This document shows positions 1 to 12,426 of a stretch of DNA of 64,000 bases, one piece after another. Within the stretch, counting starts at the first letter, position 1; each line of letters opens with the position of its first letter. The translations under genes were made by a program, and so were the position numbers. The DNA is taken from positions 11,284,501-11,348,500 of the forward strand of contig OU015569.1 in NCBI GenBank assembly GCA_907165135.1, written 5' to 3'. Under the pieces are notes generated by a model. The model was not told the origin of the DNA. It did not search any database and saw only the letters and a list, made by a program, of their open reading frames with translations. This DNA comes from Oikopleura dioica (lineage: Eukaryota > Chordata > Appendicularia > Copelata > Oikopleuridae).

Positions 1-2
1 GA

Positions 3-598
3 GCTAAGGCCCCTGTTCCGACTTTCTCTAAGCCGTCGTTTGTCGCCCCGCCGACGAGATGCGGCGATCCGGCTGAAGTCTACGGCTTCAAGAATTCAAA
101 GTCGTCAGTTAAGTACACACCTACCTTTTCCTGCAACGATAGCGGGCGATGCGAATATACGTGTCCAGCGGGATCAAGGAAGGGAAACCTCGCCGCTGTT
201 ACCTGTAGACCAAATAAACAGTTCAAGCCGAACCCCAAAGCGCCCATGGCTAAGCCGGAGAAGTTCTGTTCATACGGTAAATTTAACTTTGGAAAAAAAT
301 CTCAGTCAGTGTAATTTTAATTCTAGCTTTGAGCGTCGACAATGATACCGATTTCGAGAAATACTGCTCAAAGTACGGGCCATATTCGAACATATCCTCC
401 GCATGGACAAACAGTAACTTGACGAAAAACTGCAAGCTGCTCCCCCGAGGAACCAAGATCGTCTGCAACTTCTCGTGCAGGGGACAGAGAAGTCTCGGAA
501 ACGCAAAGACATTTGTAAAGATGACGAAGAATGGCGTCTCAGCTGGGCCGAAGAAGATAGTGGAACCTATTTGCTCGCTGGCGAAGTCTTGTAATTGA
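3..598 (+). CDS. C-terminal part of a secreted cysteine-rich (sushi-like) protein, 5' truncated by window edge
   Basis: Frame 3 is open from the window edge to a splice donor at 277 (CATACG|GTAAAT). A 50-nt GT-AG intron (277-326) joins it in frame to a second exon that ends in TGA at 596-598. The protein part is about 180 residues with at least ten cysteines, N-glycosylation-type sites (NDT, NIS, NLT) and the run LPRGTKIVCNFSC, which resembles the middle of a sushi/CCP module. An extracellular or secreted protein is therefore likely, but the N-terminus and any signal peptide lie outside the window. A poly(A) signal AATAAA follows at about 663. The domain assignment is tentative because I could not place all four canonical CCP cysteines. 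Confidence 0.65.
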
Positions 599-1173
599 GA
601 ATTAACGAAGATACAATGTGTACTTCCGCAATGGATAATTCTGTGCGCTGTACAGATACAAAAATAAAGTCTTTCAACATATACAATTTTTCCGTTTATA
701 TGCGCAGATCCATATGTCGCTATTTGGAATCGTTCTTTTCAAGTTTGGAAACTGTGCTTGCCTGGCTTTTTGCAAGCTATGAGTGTTGATAATATGGGAG
801 GCCCAGGGAGGGGCTGAAGCTGCATTGAGTATCCTGCAAGTATTTTAAAATTTCATGCGATAAAAGGTCAATTTAAAAGGGGTTATAAAAATCAAGAATG
901 CCTCAGTAGCATTCTAAATATTTGGTTTGTTTGATTTATACACCGTATTTTATTCAGAATACAGAAGTTTCAAATAAGAATAAACTTAAAACAGTAAAAC
1001 TCGCGAGTTTTACTGGAAGAACAGATCTTTCCCGATAGTAATAGTTAAGGAAATAATTGTTTTAATATTGCACTAAGATCACTTTTTTGGTTACAGAAAA
1101 GAAAGATGAGAAAACAAGGAAGATTCACGGATTCAGGTAAAAATGGATTTAGTGTTCTCTAATTTTCGACTTT
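599..1173. other. Convergent intergenic spacer
   Basis: This stretch lies between the 3' end of the secreted-protein gene (+) and the 3' end of the 195-residue gene (-). It is AT-rich with no credible coding frame. The only element I can support is the AATAAA at about 663-668 serving the upstream gene. Confidence 0.6.
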
Positions 1174-1955
1174 TCATTTGGTCGAGCGTGCTTTCTTCAA
1201 ATTGGCGATGGAATTGGCGCATTCTGAGATGAGCTTCACCGCGTTGAGCGAAGCCTCGAGGGATGAAGTCTCTTCCAGCTGCTGGGTCGCCCAATTCAAC
1301 TGAAGACAGCGCTAGATTTTGAGCACAAAGGTAGCTTGCTTACTTTTTTGGTTACGACGGAGATCGAGTGAAGAATGCCACTGGTGATTTCGCGATAGGA
1401 CTCGCCGCCTTCACTTCTGTTGTCAGACTGATCCGTGGCGGCGTTGGAGTGGTTGTCGTCGGTCGTGTTTTCTTGGAATCACGTGATTTCGGAGGATTTT
1501 TGAATAACGACTACCTTCTTTTTGGATTTTCATGGCAAGTGGATGGACAAACTCGCTCATTTGCTGCTCTTGCTCTCTTCTGTGATCCTTGACGTGGCTC
1601 TTGATCGGAGTCGAATGTCGAGGAGGAATCATTTGCGACCCATGGGAACTACGGTAGTTTCGAGAGTCGTTCTTTTTACCAATTCACAAATAAGCGTTCG
1701 AAAATTTCAAAAATAATAAATTCAAATGGAATAGAATTGGCACCGTGACAGAATCGGGTTCGTGTTTGAGTCATCAGCAGCGCATCCAGCTTCGGACTCG
1801 CCGCAGGTCGACGCCGCATAAGAAGCGATGATGGTATTGATGACGTCCATCGATGGCTCGCCGCCGTCTTGAAACGCATCCGTCACTTTCGATGCCATTC
1901 GGTCGGAATGAGCAGGTCCGTATCGCGATTGGATTCCAGCCCAACTACCGTTCAT
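1174..1955 (-). CDS. Unrecognised hydrophilic protein, about 195 residues, four exons
   Basis: ATG at 1955 opens an exon coding MNGSWAGIQSRYGPAHSD, which ends at the donor ACG|GTGCCA. The frame continues through three further exons joined by short GT-AG introns (one is 43 nt) to a TGA at 1174-1176. Junction phases only agree with this path; the other frames hit stops. The product is polar, with a Ser/Asp/Glu-rich middle and a C-terminal helical segment containing LNWATQQLEETSSLEASL and NAVKLISECANSIANL, which could form an amphipathic coiled coil. I do not recognise a family. It lies about 770 bp downstream of the JIP gene on the same strand, so it could share a transcript with it or be independent. 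Confidence 0.6.
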
Positions 1956-2726
1956 TTTTCTTTAATTTTTCTTAATCTCATCAAATTCTTTTATTTATTA
2001 TTTTTTCATTACAACAATACAAAGAAATGAATTTACTCGGAACAGAAAAGAAGTTTTTTGAAAGTTTCATGAAAGTGTTTTTTTGAAAACTGAAGCAACA
2101 AATATAGGATAAAAGATGGGATAAAAACCAAGTTGAACGGGTTAAAAAATACACAAAAAGGTTAAAACGGGTTTGATAGTAAAAAATGGGGATCGTTAAA
2201 ACTGTAATTGATAGAAGAGTTAAACTGATGATTTAGGTCGATATTCATCAAAAGAATCAAAAAAATGAGCAGCTGATAAACTTAAGGATGTACACATGAA
2301 GACACGGATTTTCTGAGTTGCTTTTCCCTTAAAATTAACAAGTTGACCCCCTTATTTTTCCACTAAAGGGAAATCATGAATGCATGACCTTTTTATTGGT
2401 AAGATAAATAGAAGAGGGCCTCCATGTTAATTACTGAAGAGAAGCCCTCTCGAAAATCCGGATCTTTGTTACCAACCTCAATGAAATAGACCCTTTGGCC
2501 AGAAAGAAATCATCGTAATTGAAGACTGACTTCCTCTTGGCGAGAAGGTCGAATTTAAAAAAATAAGGATATTAAGCGGACTTCAAGGTAAATAAAGACG
2601 TACATGAAAGAAAGAAATCGGGAGAATGAAGATTTAAGCAATAACATGGAGTTTGAATGTTTGAAGAATCGTTGTTGTTTTTTAAATGAAATGGGTTTGA
2701 AAGAACATTTTGGGAAATTGGGAGTT
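1956..2726. other. AT-rich spacer, no gene seen
   Basis: This is the region between the stop codon of the JIP gene and the next gene downstream. No frame has splice-consistent coding character. An imperfect hairpin with the arms AGAGGGC and GCCCTCT occurs at about 2413-2452. The 3' UTR of the JIP transcript must lie here. Confidence 0.55.
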
Positions 2727-5700
2727 TCAGTTTTGCCAGCAGAGGAAATAGCTTTTTGAAAGCATGTCTGAAGATGTCGACAGGTTACTTTGATTAGCAG
2801 TTCGGAAATCAATGTAGCCAATTCCACCGGCAGCGATGCGTTCTGAAAATTAGTGTTTTAAAACTATGCGAGCTCTGGAGACATTCTACGAGTCGGGAGA
2901 CATTCTACGGGGTCTTTCTGGGGTTGATTGAATCCTCAATTGGATGTCACAAAGAAGAGCTTCTTAATAGACCCTAACCCTAACCCCAAATAGACCTCTC
3001 CAAAACATACCAGAATCTGAGCAACCAAGATTGATGAAGAACTTGACGGCTTCACGAAATCCGTGGACGCTGAGAAGAGCGGCACTCATCGAACATTCGG
3101 GAAGTTTGAACTCTTTCTTGTTTTCCTAAGAAGATTTTTCTCAAGATAGCGTGTCTTTAGCATTCGACTGTTACCGAGTTTTTGAAGTTTTGCTTGTAAG
3201 GAATGGCTAGAACGATGCCATGGCCAGTGCCGATCCACAGTCGATCTTTGCCTGCGTGGAGTGCAGTTATTCTGACGAAGGAGAACGAAGGACGATCGCA
3301 TAATGAGTCGCCAAATATTTTTGAAACGAAGGGCTCGCAATCCAAGTCCTAGATTGTCAAATTCAAAGTTGAACAAAGAATCAAACCTACCTGTAAGTGT
3401 TGCCCCGTCTTTGCATCGTACAATCTGAGAGTCGAGTCCAAACGAATGGAGACCCAAACGCCACCACCGTGTTTGGAAATGAGTCGAACGCGCGATTCGT
3501 TTCGAGGATGCGCTTGAATCGTTTTCATCTCGCTTTTATCGTCTTTCAAAACTGGAACGATTTTGACTTCATTTCTGTAGCCGCACCAAAGCTTCTTGGT
3601 CTCAGGGATGTAGGCAGCACAGCCGATTGCATAGTGAGGGGCGCCAAAGTCAATGATGTTCACGTCGCTGAAATTCCAAACGCCGTTGATCTGTCGGATC
3701 ACAGCCAGGCTCCCATTTGCCAGAGCAGCAATCAGCGAGTTTTCGCAAGAGTTGAGACTCACGACTGAATCGGCAAGACGCAACTGACCCAGGGCTTTGG
3801 TGTCTTCTGGAGTTACTAAATTTCGACGTTATTAACAGTTTGTTTGTAAAAATCTTTCCCTCATTTCAAGGGCACTTGATCAGAGCTGCAAAAAAAAAAG
3901 GTTTTTACCTGCGACTTTATGAACATAAAGAATCCCATGTTGACTGCCGAACCAGAGTGTTCCTTGAGTAGCATCAATGCTATCTGGCCGCGTAGTGATC
4001 GGCTGCTTGAGCGTGGGATCTGGATTCTTGGGCTCGGGGCATCCCGGAATGTAGATTTGACAGAGCACGACGACATCGCGCAGTGTAAACGAGTTGATTT
4101 GCTTTTGAGGTTCGGAGGATTTGAAGATTGTGATTCGCGAAGCCTAAAAAAGAAAAATGTCAAAAAATGTGTAAAAGGAGATAGTAAATTACCTTCGCTC
4201 GCGAGGCAGAGACGATGCAAATGAGTGGCTCAGGAGCGTCGATACAAGTAGCGCACCAAATCTGTAACAGTGTTAAAATAAAATTAAGCTAGTTCAATCG
4301 TTGGAGCTTCGAAACTTGGCTCTTGAACAGAGAATGATTAAAAAATTAACGTTTCCTTTGAATTGGCGGAGTCACTATCAGCAAGAGGAGCACAATGGTT
4401 GGGAATTGGGATGTTTGACGTGTAGGCTCTGTCGACTTCGCTCTCCGGCAAGATCCAGCCTGACATTTGGGACATGTGCTTTTCGGTATTCTGAGGGCTA
4501 CAATAAGACAAGGAAGTAAAGAACATTTTTACCTGAACAAATCCAGCTACTTTGCAAAGCTCGCTGAGCTCGGCCGAGTTGGACGGGGAAATAGAAGAGC
4601 TCGGCGATTTCAAATCGAAAGTATCCGAGTTTGAATGCGAAACGTGCTTCCCATGAGTTCCAGAAGAAGAGCTGTCCGTTGAAGCACCGAAGAGGCTGGA
4701 GAAAAACTTGTAGATCCCGCCACTTTTGCCGCTTTTGCCACTCGAGTTCTGCGCGTTGGTACTTTCGCTCTTCTTCTCCTCCAGTTGCTCGTATTTGCTG
4801 GCCCTGAGCATTTCCGTCCACCTGACCGCTTCTTGCAGCTCCATCAGCCGTTCTTTGTACTGATTTCGTTCCATCAGTACTCGCGCCATTTCAACTCGCG
4901 TGAATCGTTTTCGCTTCTCGGTCGGTTCATCATCTTGTCCTTCGTTTTGATCCTCGTTTTGCTCCAATGTCGCATGCGACATTCGCATCTTTGCTAGATC
5001 AGCTTCTACCACGCTAATTCGTTTGTAGACAATGTCTGAAAACAGTACTTATGCATATAGAATCATCATCAAATTCGAACCTTTTTCTTTCTTTGCCTTT
5101 TCGAATTCGACTTTGACCGTTGCATATCGATTCGTCATTTCTTCCAGTTCTCTGAGCAGATCATCCTTGACGACGTTGAGTGCATTCTTTGTCTCCATCA
5201 GCCTCGAGTTTTCTTGCTCCAGATCGGCAATTGACCGTGAGCTCGAAATACTACACGACGATTTATGTTAACTTTACTGCCTTTTGTAGAATTTGATGGG
5301 TTTTTGGGCGGTTCATAGGTGGATTTTAGGTGGGTTTATTTCGGGGGGTTTTGGGTGGGTTCGGGAGGATAAGGGTTCTAAAAAGGAGTTAAATTTACCT
5401 GTTGCTGTCAAAAGTAGCTTGAGTGGAGAGATCACAACCTGTCGTATCTTTGCTCACACTGGCTGCATCTGTCTTTGCGATCAACTCCTCAACGTCTTCG
5501 GGAATCATGTCGCTACTCGTATCTGTGAAAGGCGAGTGATTCTTAGACTGCGTACTCGACTGTGACTCCTTCAATTCCTCGTCCAGAGACTTGTTGTGTT
5601 CCAGCTTTCGAGAGCTCAAGTCGGAGCCAGAAGACGATTCATACTGGTCAGATCGGTTGATGATGTTAATGTTGTATGTTTCTGTGGTGACATTTTCGGG

Positions 5701-6814
5701 CGTCGACGATTTCGAACTGATTCTCGGCGGCGCCCGCTGCTCATGAAGCGGGGTCGAGCTCTGACTCGTCCGCAACGATTTGTTTTCCTCGCTTAGTTTT
5801 GGGCTTAGAAACCTGTATATAGGGTCACAGGAGGGGACAGTATTCCTGACCACTTTCTGATAAGCTCTTATAATGAATAAAATATACAAAACAATACTGA
5901 TAAATTTTGACTGTTTATGATTGTTTATTCGATAGGAGTCACATTTTGGTGGCCATTCTATGCCTGTTCCACCACATGCTCTAAGAGCAAGAGCATTGCT
6001 CTTGCTTCATTTTATAACAGTTGATGGTCTTCTTCATAAAAATCAATCTATTTTTTGTTATTATTTTTCTTGCAGAACAACCCTGTTATATCTGTATACA
6101 CGTGCAAAAGAGGGCGCCCCATTCGAGAAACTCTCCACGGGGGACTAGAACGAACTTGATTCTTATCGCCCTGGTCTCTCTTCTACCAAGTTATGGTCGA
6201 CCCACTTTTTTAGCTTTATATGACCTACACGAAAAATACTCAAACAAAAAAAATGAATACTTTTCTAAGCCCAAGCTTAATCCAATGTACTTTTGCAGGA
6301 TTTCTGCGTGTCGCTTCGACAATTCAGCGTATTTTTGCTTCAAATGCTCTTCCGTCTCCGCTGTTTTCCTCGAAATATCATCATAGTTCTGCGCCTTCGT
6401 GTCCAAATAACGCAGTCGTCCTTCTAAATCCTCCAGTTGCTCCTGCAGCGCCGATTTGTCCAAATCCGCTTCATCCTCAGCGATAAATTGCGACTCTTCA
6501 GCTTTTTTTCGCAGCTCCCGTTCGCGCTCATAGTGATTCAGCAGCTGTTCACGGTCGGCCTTGGCCAATTCCAATTCAGCCGCGCATTGTCGTCGCTGCT
6601 TGATCTCCTCGTCGAGCGTTTCCAACAGACGCACTAGGAATGGCGTCACCGTTTGCGCCGGTTCCGGGCCAAACTGGCGCACCATCCCTTCCAGCTCAAT
6701 GTACAGGCTTTGCGCGATCGCCTGCACTTTTTCCGACATCTGGCCGAGTCCAGTGTCCATACTTTCGCTACTGCTGCCATCGCCTTCTCCTTCTCCGTAC
6801 GCCACAAACTCCAT
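2727..6814 (-). CDS. MAPK8IP3/SPAG9: JNK-interacting protein 3/4 (JIP3/SPAG9) scaffold and motor adaptor
   Basis: JIP3/JIP4 proteins bind kinesin-1 and dynactin, link vesicles to microtubule motors and scaffold JNK signalling. The first exon (ATG 6814) codes the RH1 region: an acidic N-terminus, then [18 protein letters not shown] and a long coiled coil. Two exons on are a second coiled coil and, at 5030-4533, the RH2-type helix [20 protein letters not shown]. The C-terminal half is the WD40-like domain, with [49 protein letters not shown] and [11 protein letters not shown], all close to the family. The last exon (2842-2727) keeps GGIGYIDFR and ends in WQN. About eleven exons give roughly 950 residues, shorter than the 1300 of human JIP3/4. 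The first intron (about 470 nt) holds a repeat copy. The start lies only 148 nt from the CDK5RAP3 stop. Confidence 0.93.
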
Positions 6815-6962
6815 TGTCTCTTTCTTAAAACAAGCATTCGAAATACCACTTTTTTATTCTTTTAAATTAATCGATTGCACGTCTGAATTAAATGAACTTG
6901 GCTGAGCACTATTCACAGAAAAAGGATGAAGAAAATGTGTAAGTTACAACAGCAGTATATTT

Positions 6963-8798
6963 TTAAACTCTACAACCCGTTATTCGAACCGTCCGACCAG
7001 AGTAATGATCTGACAGGGCTTTTTCCATGAAACTTTTCAACGCATTAATTCGGAACAAGACGCACTTTTTCTCTTCTTGGAGTCGTTTTCCCTCTTCTAT
7101 CAGCTCTTCGCGTTCCTTTAGCGCCGTTTTCGCTTCGTTTTCGCGCTTGCTAGCGGAAATCTTAAAAAGGGATGAGAAGGGAACGTCAAGGAGAGAACTG
7201 GTACCTTGTGAACTTCCAAGTCGTGGACGATTTTGTCGGCTGTTTCTGGAAATTCACTCAATTTGAAGAAATTTTGCAACTGAGGAGAAGCAAGCTCCGC
7301 CTCAATCTGCGCAATCAGTTTCGCCCAATTGTTCATCTTCGCTAGTTCCTCGCCGCTGGCAAGTTCTAAAAGAATGAAATCAAAATCATCAGTTTTGAAG
7401 AAATCCAACGTTGTCTGCCATAGCAAAATGCTTCTAGCTCCGCGATGTCGTCCATTAAACTCTGGCGTATTTCCGCGTCTTCGATCAAGTAAAGAGCCAG
7501 TTTTCCTTTGGCCACTTTGATAGCGATATTCATATGAAAGAATGACCAAAAAGTCGCTTGGAGAAATCAATACAATAAATAAAGGCTCATTTGTAAAATC
7601 GCGTTCCTGTAGTTTGATTGACGAGAACTCCATTACTTTCCTCTTCAATCTCAATGTCCTCTTCTTCTATAAAAAATAATCTTGAGAAGAACAATAAAAT
7701 GACGACTGTACCTAATTCGAACTCCTCAATCATCTCAATTTCAAACTCAACGTCCTCGACTTCGACTTCTTCCACCAGATCGAAGTCCGTTTGATAGACC
7801 TCGCTGTTCACGTCTCTGATGATTTTTGACGGCGCTCGTCCTTCCTGATATTCGAAGACCGTGGCGGCCGGTTTCTCACCGATCAACTTCAATGCATCGA
7901 GAGATGGCGTCGTTATTTCTAGCTGGCAACTTTTCGCAGCAAAGTCGAGGTAGTATTCGCGAACTTCTGCCAAGGAAGCGATCTTTTCGCTGATTGACAG
8001 GAGCTTTTCCGGCATCGAATGGAGCTCTAGAATTTTTTAGGGACATTTACTTAGATTATCAAAAATTGCGAGGTCCTTCTGAGGCTACTCATGCAGGTTC
8101 ATTTTATAGAAATCCAATAGGAGGATTCGTTTATTTTAATTTGAGAATTCAAGACTGACCTGAAGTTATGGTTTTCGGATTTACCTTTAAGGATTTGCGG
8201 CTTGATCGGATGCGCAGAGTCGACAGATAGCTTGCTACATGCTTCTTTGTAACGAGTAAGACAAGAAGCTGCCGATTTCAATAGAGCGTCGTTTCGTTTC
8301 AGACACTCGTCTTGCTTCTGTGAGATCTTCTGGGAGTTCCGTTCGATGGAGACGAGCTCCTTCTGCAAGAGACGCGTCAGGCTGGTCGCACACTCGGCCC
8401 AATGTGCGTTTTCTTTCTTCCAAAAACTTTCAATTATCAACGAACGAAAGGTTGAAGAAAGAAACCTGGTAGGAAGAGACGACGGAGCTCCATTTCTTGA
8501 CGCGATTGCTGGCTCCGATTCCGGTCCATCCGGCGCTGCCGTCTTTTTCTTCCATTCGTCGAAGCAGCTCGCTGCAGAAGACAAAGTCTAGCTCGTCCCT
8601 GCTCCTTTTATAGCCAAAGCTACTCATCAGTTCTTTGTAGATCGGGTCATCGGCGAACTCGTTTTCGAGTTCTTTCGCTGCTTCCCGAGCTGGCAAGACG
8701 CGCTTCTCCCATTTTGCGCTGCAATGTCGCCTGTCTAGCAGCCAGTCGAAGATCTTTCCTGCTGCGATATCGATGGATTTATCCATGTCACTAACCAT
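6963..8798 (-). CDS. CDK5RAP3: CDK5 regulatory subunit-associated protein 3 (UFM1 ligase cofactor)
   Basis: CDK5RAP3 is the substrate adaptor of the UFL1-DDRGK1 ligase, which attaches UFM1 to ribosomes at the ER. The N-terminus (ATG 8798) reads SIDIAAGKIFDWLLDRRHC and SAKWEKRVLPAREAAKELE, matching the family's conserved IDI...LLDWLVDRRHCS start. A coiled-coil middle follows, then an acidic loop rich in Glu/Asp, where UFM1-interacting motifs sit in relatives. Next is the segment IRQSLMDDIAELEAFCYGRQ. The last exon ends with a coiled coil and SDHYSGRTVRITG, equivalent to the family's terminal SKRYSGRPVNLMG; the stop TAA is at 6963-6965. The gene is about 500 residues, near the usual length. The next gene on the same strand (JIP) begins 148 nt downstream, compatible with a two-gene transcript. 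Confidence 0.93.
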
Positions 8799-8962
8799 TC
8801 TTTAAAAAATACATTTATCAGCGACGAATTCAACATAAAATAGTCAATAAATACCAATGATGCGAGAATATAAACAATTTTTAATAAGATTTACCGCGGT
8901 TCTCATTTCTGACTGACTAAATTTCTGCCTTTGTCACTAAAAATTGAGAAACGCGCGGCTGT

Positions 8963-9064
8963 CTGGGCTCGGCACCCTGTGTAGAAAAGCTGGGTCAGGG
9001 TCCTTGAGAAGGTCGAATAACCCTAACCCTGACTCAGGTATTAAACACTGGTTGGCGAGCCCAG
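8963..9064. mobile_element. Short inverted-repeat element (CTCGGCAACC family), degenerate
   Basis: The left arm CTGGGCTCGGCACCCTGTGT and right arm TGGTTGGCGAGCCCAG form imperfect terminal inverted repeats. Internal arms GGGTCAGGG and CCCTGACTCAGG are also inverted. An interstitial telomere-like CCCTAACCCT lies in the loop. No target-site duplication is visible here. Confidence 0.65.
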
Positions 9065-10607
9065 ATATCCCGCAAGCGGCTTTTCAAGTTTTAGTAGAAA
9101 ATCTTCGGAAAGCCCTTCAGAAATGAGAGTACCAGTATATTTGTATGTAATCTATGCTCTACTATCGTCTGCTCTCAAAAACTCCTGCTGAAACTCAATC
9201 TTCTCTGCAAGAAAAAGGAAGAAACAATGGTGCATTTAATTACTTTATTATGGTAATCGGTTACAAACGACATATGCCAGTCTGGTAACCAGCCACTTTG
9301 AATATATCCTGAACCAACAAGAAAAGGCGAAGAGTGTTGTTTTCTTTTTTTTAACTTGGGAGCTAAAATCGAAAAGCCTATCACGGATAACGCTCTTGAA
9401 TTTTTATATTTTTCTTTCTGTTACGGAAACGGAATTATCTATCAGCGCAAAATGGAGCAAGGTAAAAACAGGTATGAATCGGAAATGAAAAGAAAAAAAT
9501 TAACGAAACAGCTGTAGAAAGGGAGAGAAATCAAGGAAGAGAATCGGCAAGGTGCAGTAAGAAAAAGCACCCCGCTTTCTCGAGTTTTTTTTTTGCTCTC
9601 CTAAACAAGTAAAATGAAAAACTACTCACTCAATATCCAGCCTACAGGTAGTAAAAGTGAGAGAGAGGGAGAAAGAGAGAGAGAGAGAGGATAGGAAAAT
9701 TAATACTTTGAAATTGAGTCTACAGCAGATTGGTGAAGAAAGTTGAAACAGTTGAACTTAAAATTAAAAACAAAAAAGCACTCGAAGAGAGGCTAGATGT
9801 TGTTGTTGCAAAGCGAGCTACAGTAGGGGCGGCTACTGACTGTAGGACGGGGAAACTTAAAACTGGGAACTTAAATTTGGCCAGATTTAGCGAAATGAAA
9901 ATGCTGGCTCAACTGAAAATTGGAAATAAAAATCGGTTTCTTTTAAAATTGGAATTTACTTTTCGGGAATATTAAACTTAAAAATGGGATGGAAAGCTTG
10001 TTTGTCAAACTGAAAGATTAACAAGGAGAGGTTGAAAATAATACTAAAACGAAAATATACAAGAGAACGTAAAGAAAACGGAGGAATCTAAAGAAAAAAA
10101 AATAATTTTGGAATTTAAGAATTTTGAAATTTTCGATTTTGGATGCAATTTTTTTTTGAATTCAGCGAGGTCCGACTCGGTAATAAGATCTAATAAGTTT
10201 AGATTTAGGTAAACCGTGTTTGTTAATTAAATAAAGGCTTGGCTCTTGAAATTATAACTGTGCTCGTGTTTCGGAAAGAAGAACTGGCACTTGTTTTTGC
10301 TTCGTCAGATGCGTCAATTTTCAAAAAGTAGTAACTGCCCGGTTTAGATTTTAGAGGCGCAAAGTAAAAAAAATAACGAAAATGGAAATAAAAAGAGATA
10401 CTAACTAGTTAGTAGATTTAAAAAATCGCATCAAGGCTTGAAGAAAAGTTGAATGAGAAGCTACGTGAATTGGCCCTGTTTCTCGAGAGGAGGTCTTTTT
10501 TATATCGGATAAGCAACATTTTTAAAAACTCAGTAAATTGATGTACAGCGAAATTGAAATCGAATCAATGTACACTCGACTTTGTATATTTGCTTCTGTC
10601 TTCCTAA

Positions 10608-10710
10608 CTGGGCTCGGCAACCTGTGTAGAAAGCCTGAGTCAGGGATTCAGTATTTCTAAGCTTCTTCAAGACCCTGAGTCAGGGTTTCTACACAGGTCG
10701 CCGAGTCTAG
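10608..10710. mobile_element. Short inverted-repeat element (CTCGGCAACC family) with 8-bp target duplication
   Basis: This is the best-bounded copy of the family. The arms CTGGGCTCGGCAACCTGTGT and (reverse complement of the right end) CTAGACTCGGCGACCTGTGT are nearly identical. They are flanked by the same 8 bp, CTTCCTAA, at 10600-10607 and 10711-10718. An 8-bp duplication with terminal inverted repeats is what hAT-superfamily insertions leave. At 103 bp it has no coding capacity, so it is a MITE. Confidence 0.85.
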
Positions 10711-11369
10711 CTTCCTAAATAAATTCCTAGTCAGGTAGTGCTTGGTTTGCTTTTTTGTTATTTGGTTTAAATCCTAACTAAGGCACTTTTCGATTTTCGA
10801 ATTTGAAAATTCTAGTTCTGGACATTCTATATCTATTAAGTAGTGATAGATTCAAAGCCATCGCCATTCGATTATTTGAAGAGGTAATATTTATTGTAGA
10901 TAATAAGTCGGTATTTATCGCCACTTGTCAAATAATAGACGGGATAAATCTATGCAAAGTAAAGCAGCAATAGTAGTTACTGTGACACACACTCGGGCTG
11001 CACAGTAGGTGCCCCTGTAAAGTAAGACCGAATCAATAATGTAAAATTGAACGAATCAGAAATTGTTTTGCTACAGAGGGAACTCGTAGTTAAGGCACCT
11101 GTCACAAGGTGGTCGGAACACTTGTCGAGCAATCAACGGGCCGCAGCTTTACATTGAGCTTTTTTAAAAACTAGACATGCACCAAATTCTTTTTTGAAGT
11201 TCAATTTTGGAAAAAAAGGGTTGGAGTCGTTTTTTTTTGTTAGGAATGAAATATAAAATTGCGGCTAACTCTCAATGTCTTTTTGTGTTAAAATTGCCGG
11301 CATTTCAGTTTCTTTCTAGCGCTTTTACTTTAGTACTTGCTCTAGTGTATCTTAGGAGTGACTTAGTGC

Positions 11370-11490
11370 AAGGGCTCGGCAACCGGTGATGAAAACTTGA
11401 GTCAGGATTTGAAAGAGCTGAAGACTGATGAAGCCGCGTAAGCTCTTTCAAATCCTGACTCAGGTTTTCCACACAGGCTGCCAAGACCTG
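11370..11490. mobile_element. Short inverted-repeat element (CTCGGCAACC family) with near-perfect 8-bp duplication
   Basis: The 121-bp foldback has arms GGGCTCGGCAACCGGTG and CACAGGCTGCCAAGACC, with the inner pair GGATTTGAAAGAGCT and AGCTCTTTCAAATCC. Flanks are CTTAGTGC (11362-11369) and CTTAGTGT (11491-11498), an 8-bp duplication with one mismatch. It is non-coding. Confidence 0.8.
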
Positions 11491-12426
11491 CTTAGTGTAA
11501 CTTCAGAAATGGTAAGACTAGTGCAAAAAGACTTGATTTTAGTGCGCTAATTTACCGCCTCTGAATATGCGAATTAGTCTTCCATGATGTCACTTAGACC
11601 AAAAAAAAGAGAAAAGCGAAAAGATGAATGCGCGGGAGTGGCGTGGATTGCCCGACAAGAGGTGAGGCCGTTCCGACCGGTCCGGACACATGTTACTTTG
11701 TTTTTTCGTTGTGTAAAGTTCGTTTTTTTGAATAGGCAATAAATAGATAATAATAATAATAAAATAGAATGTTGGTTCCTGGGAGCCCTAAACTGTGAAG
11801 AAACTGTTTTTTTGATTTATCAGAGGATTTTTCTGATAGACTGTACGGGGCCCTAGTACTCTAGAAAGTTGAATTGACAAGAGCCCGACCCGTGGCTACA
11901 TCGTAGTTTCGAAGCCGGGCATCTTGAGATGGGTTGAGTCGCGAATACTATCCTAGCAGGTTTTAGGTTTTAAAACAGATTGTTGCAGGCGATCCAGAAG
12001 AGTTTGTTTGAGCACGAATGAAATTATGTTTAACTTAAAAAGTGATCTAACCCTAGCTTTTTGAGAGAAAGGAGTTAACACGAAGACACGGAAATGTTTT
12101 CAAGCCGGGAACAAATGCGGAGCTTGAGAACAAAACTTGTTGCTTTCTTAATTTTTTTGAGGAAGATTTTTTCGAATTTGACCTTTTGATAGAGTGTTGA
12201 CGAAGTAGTTGCTGAAGTTTGAAATTGAAAATTGAATTGGACTTTTTAACTCGTAATTTTGAAAATTAAAACTTTGGAAAATGAAAAATAAAACTTAAAA
12301 TAACTTCACTGGAATAATTTTAGATAGATTTTTTGAGAGTTGTTTCTGTTGGATTTGTTTAAATTTAACGCGAGTAGTAAGATAAAAAAGAAAGCTGGAA
12401 ATTTGGGCACTGTTTTTTTGTAATTT

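Larger units (their letters stand above)
8799..12426. other. Gene-poor 3.6-kb region with short inverted-repeat elements
   Basis: No open frame here shows splice-consistent or family-like coding. The stretch holds the CDK5RAP3 upstream region, three copies of the CTGGGCTCGGCAACC inverted-repeat element (8963-9064, 10608-10710, 11370-11490) and a GA-rich simple repeat near 9656-9690. The rest is AT-rich sequence that may include the 3' UTR of the large minus-strand gene ending at 12427. Confidence 0.55.

Noticed and set aside
1423-1632. Single continuous 69-codon minus-strand frame ending near 1423
   Set aside because: The frame's last third is an artefact: a 43-nt intron shifts into another frame that continues for two more exons with consistent phases.
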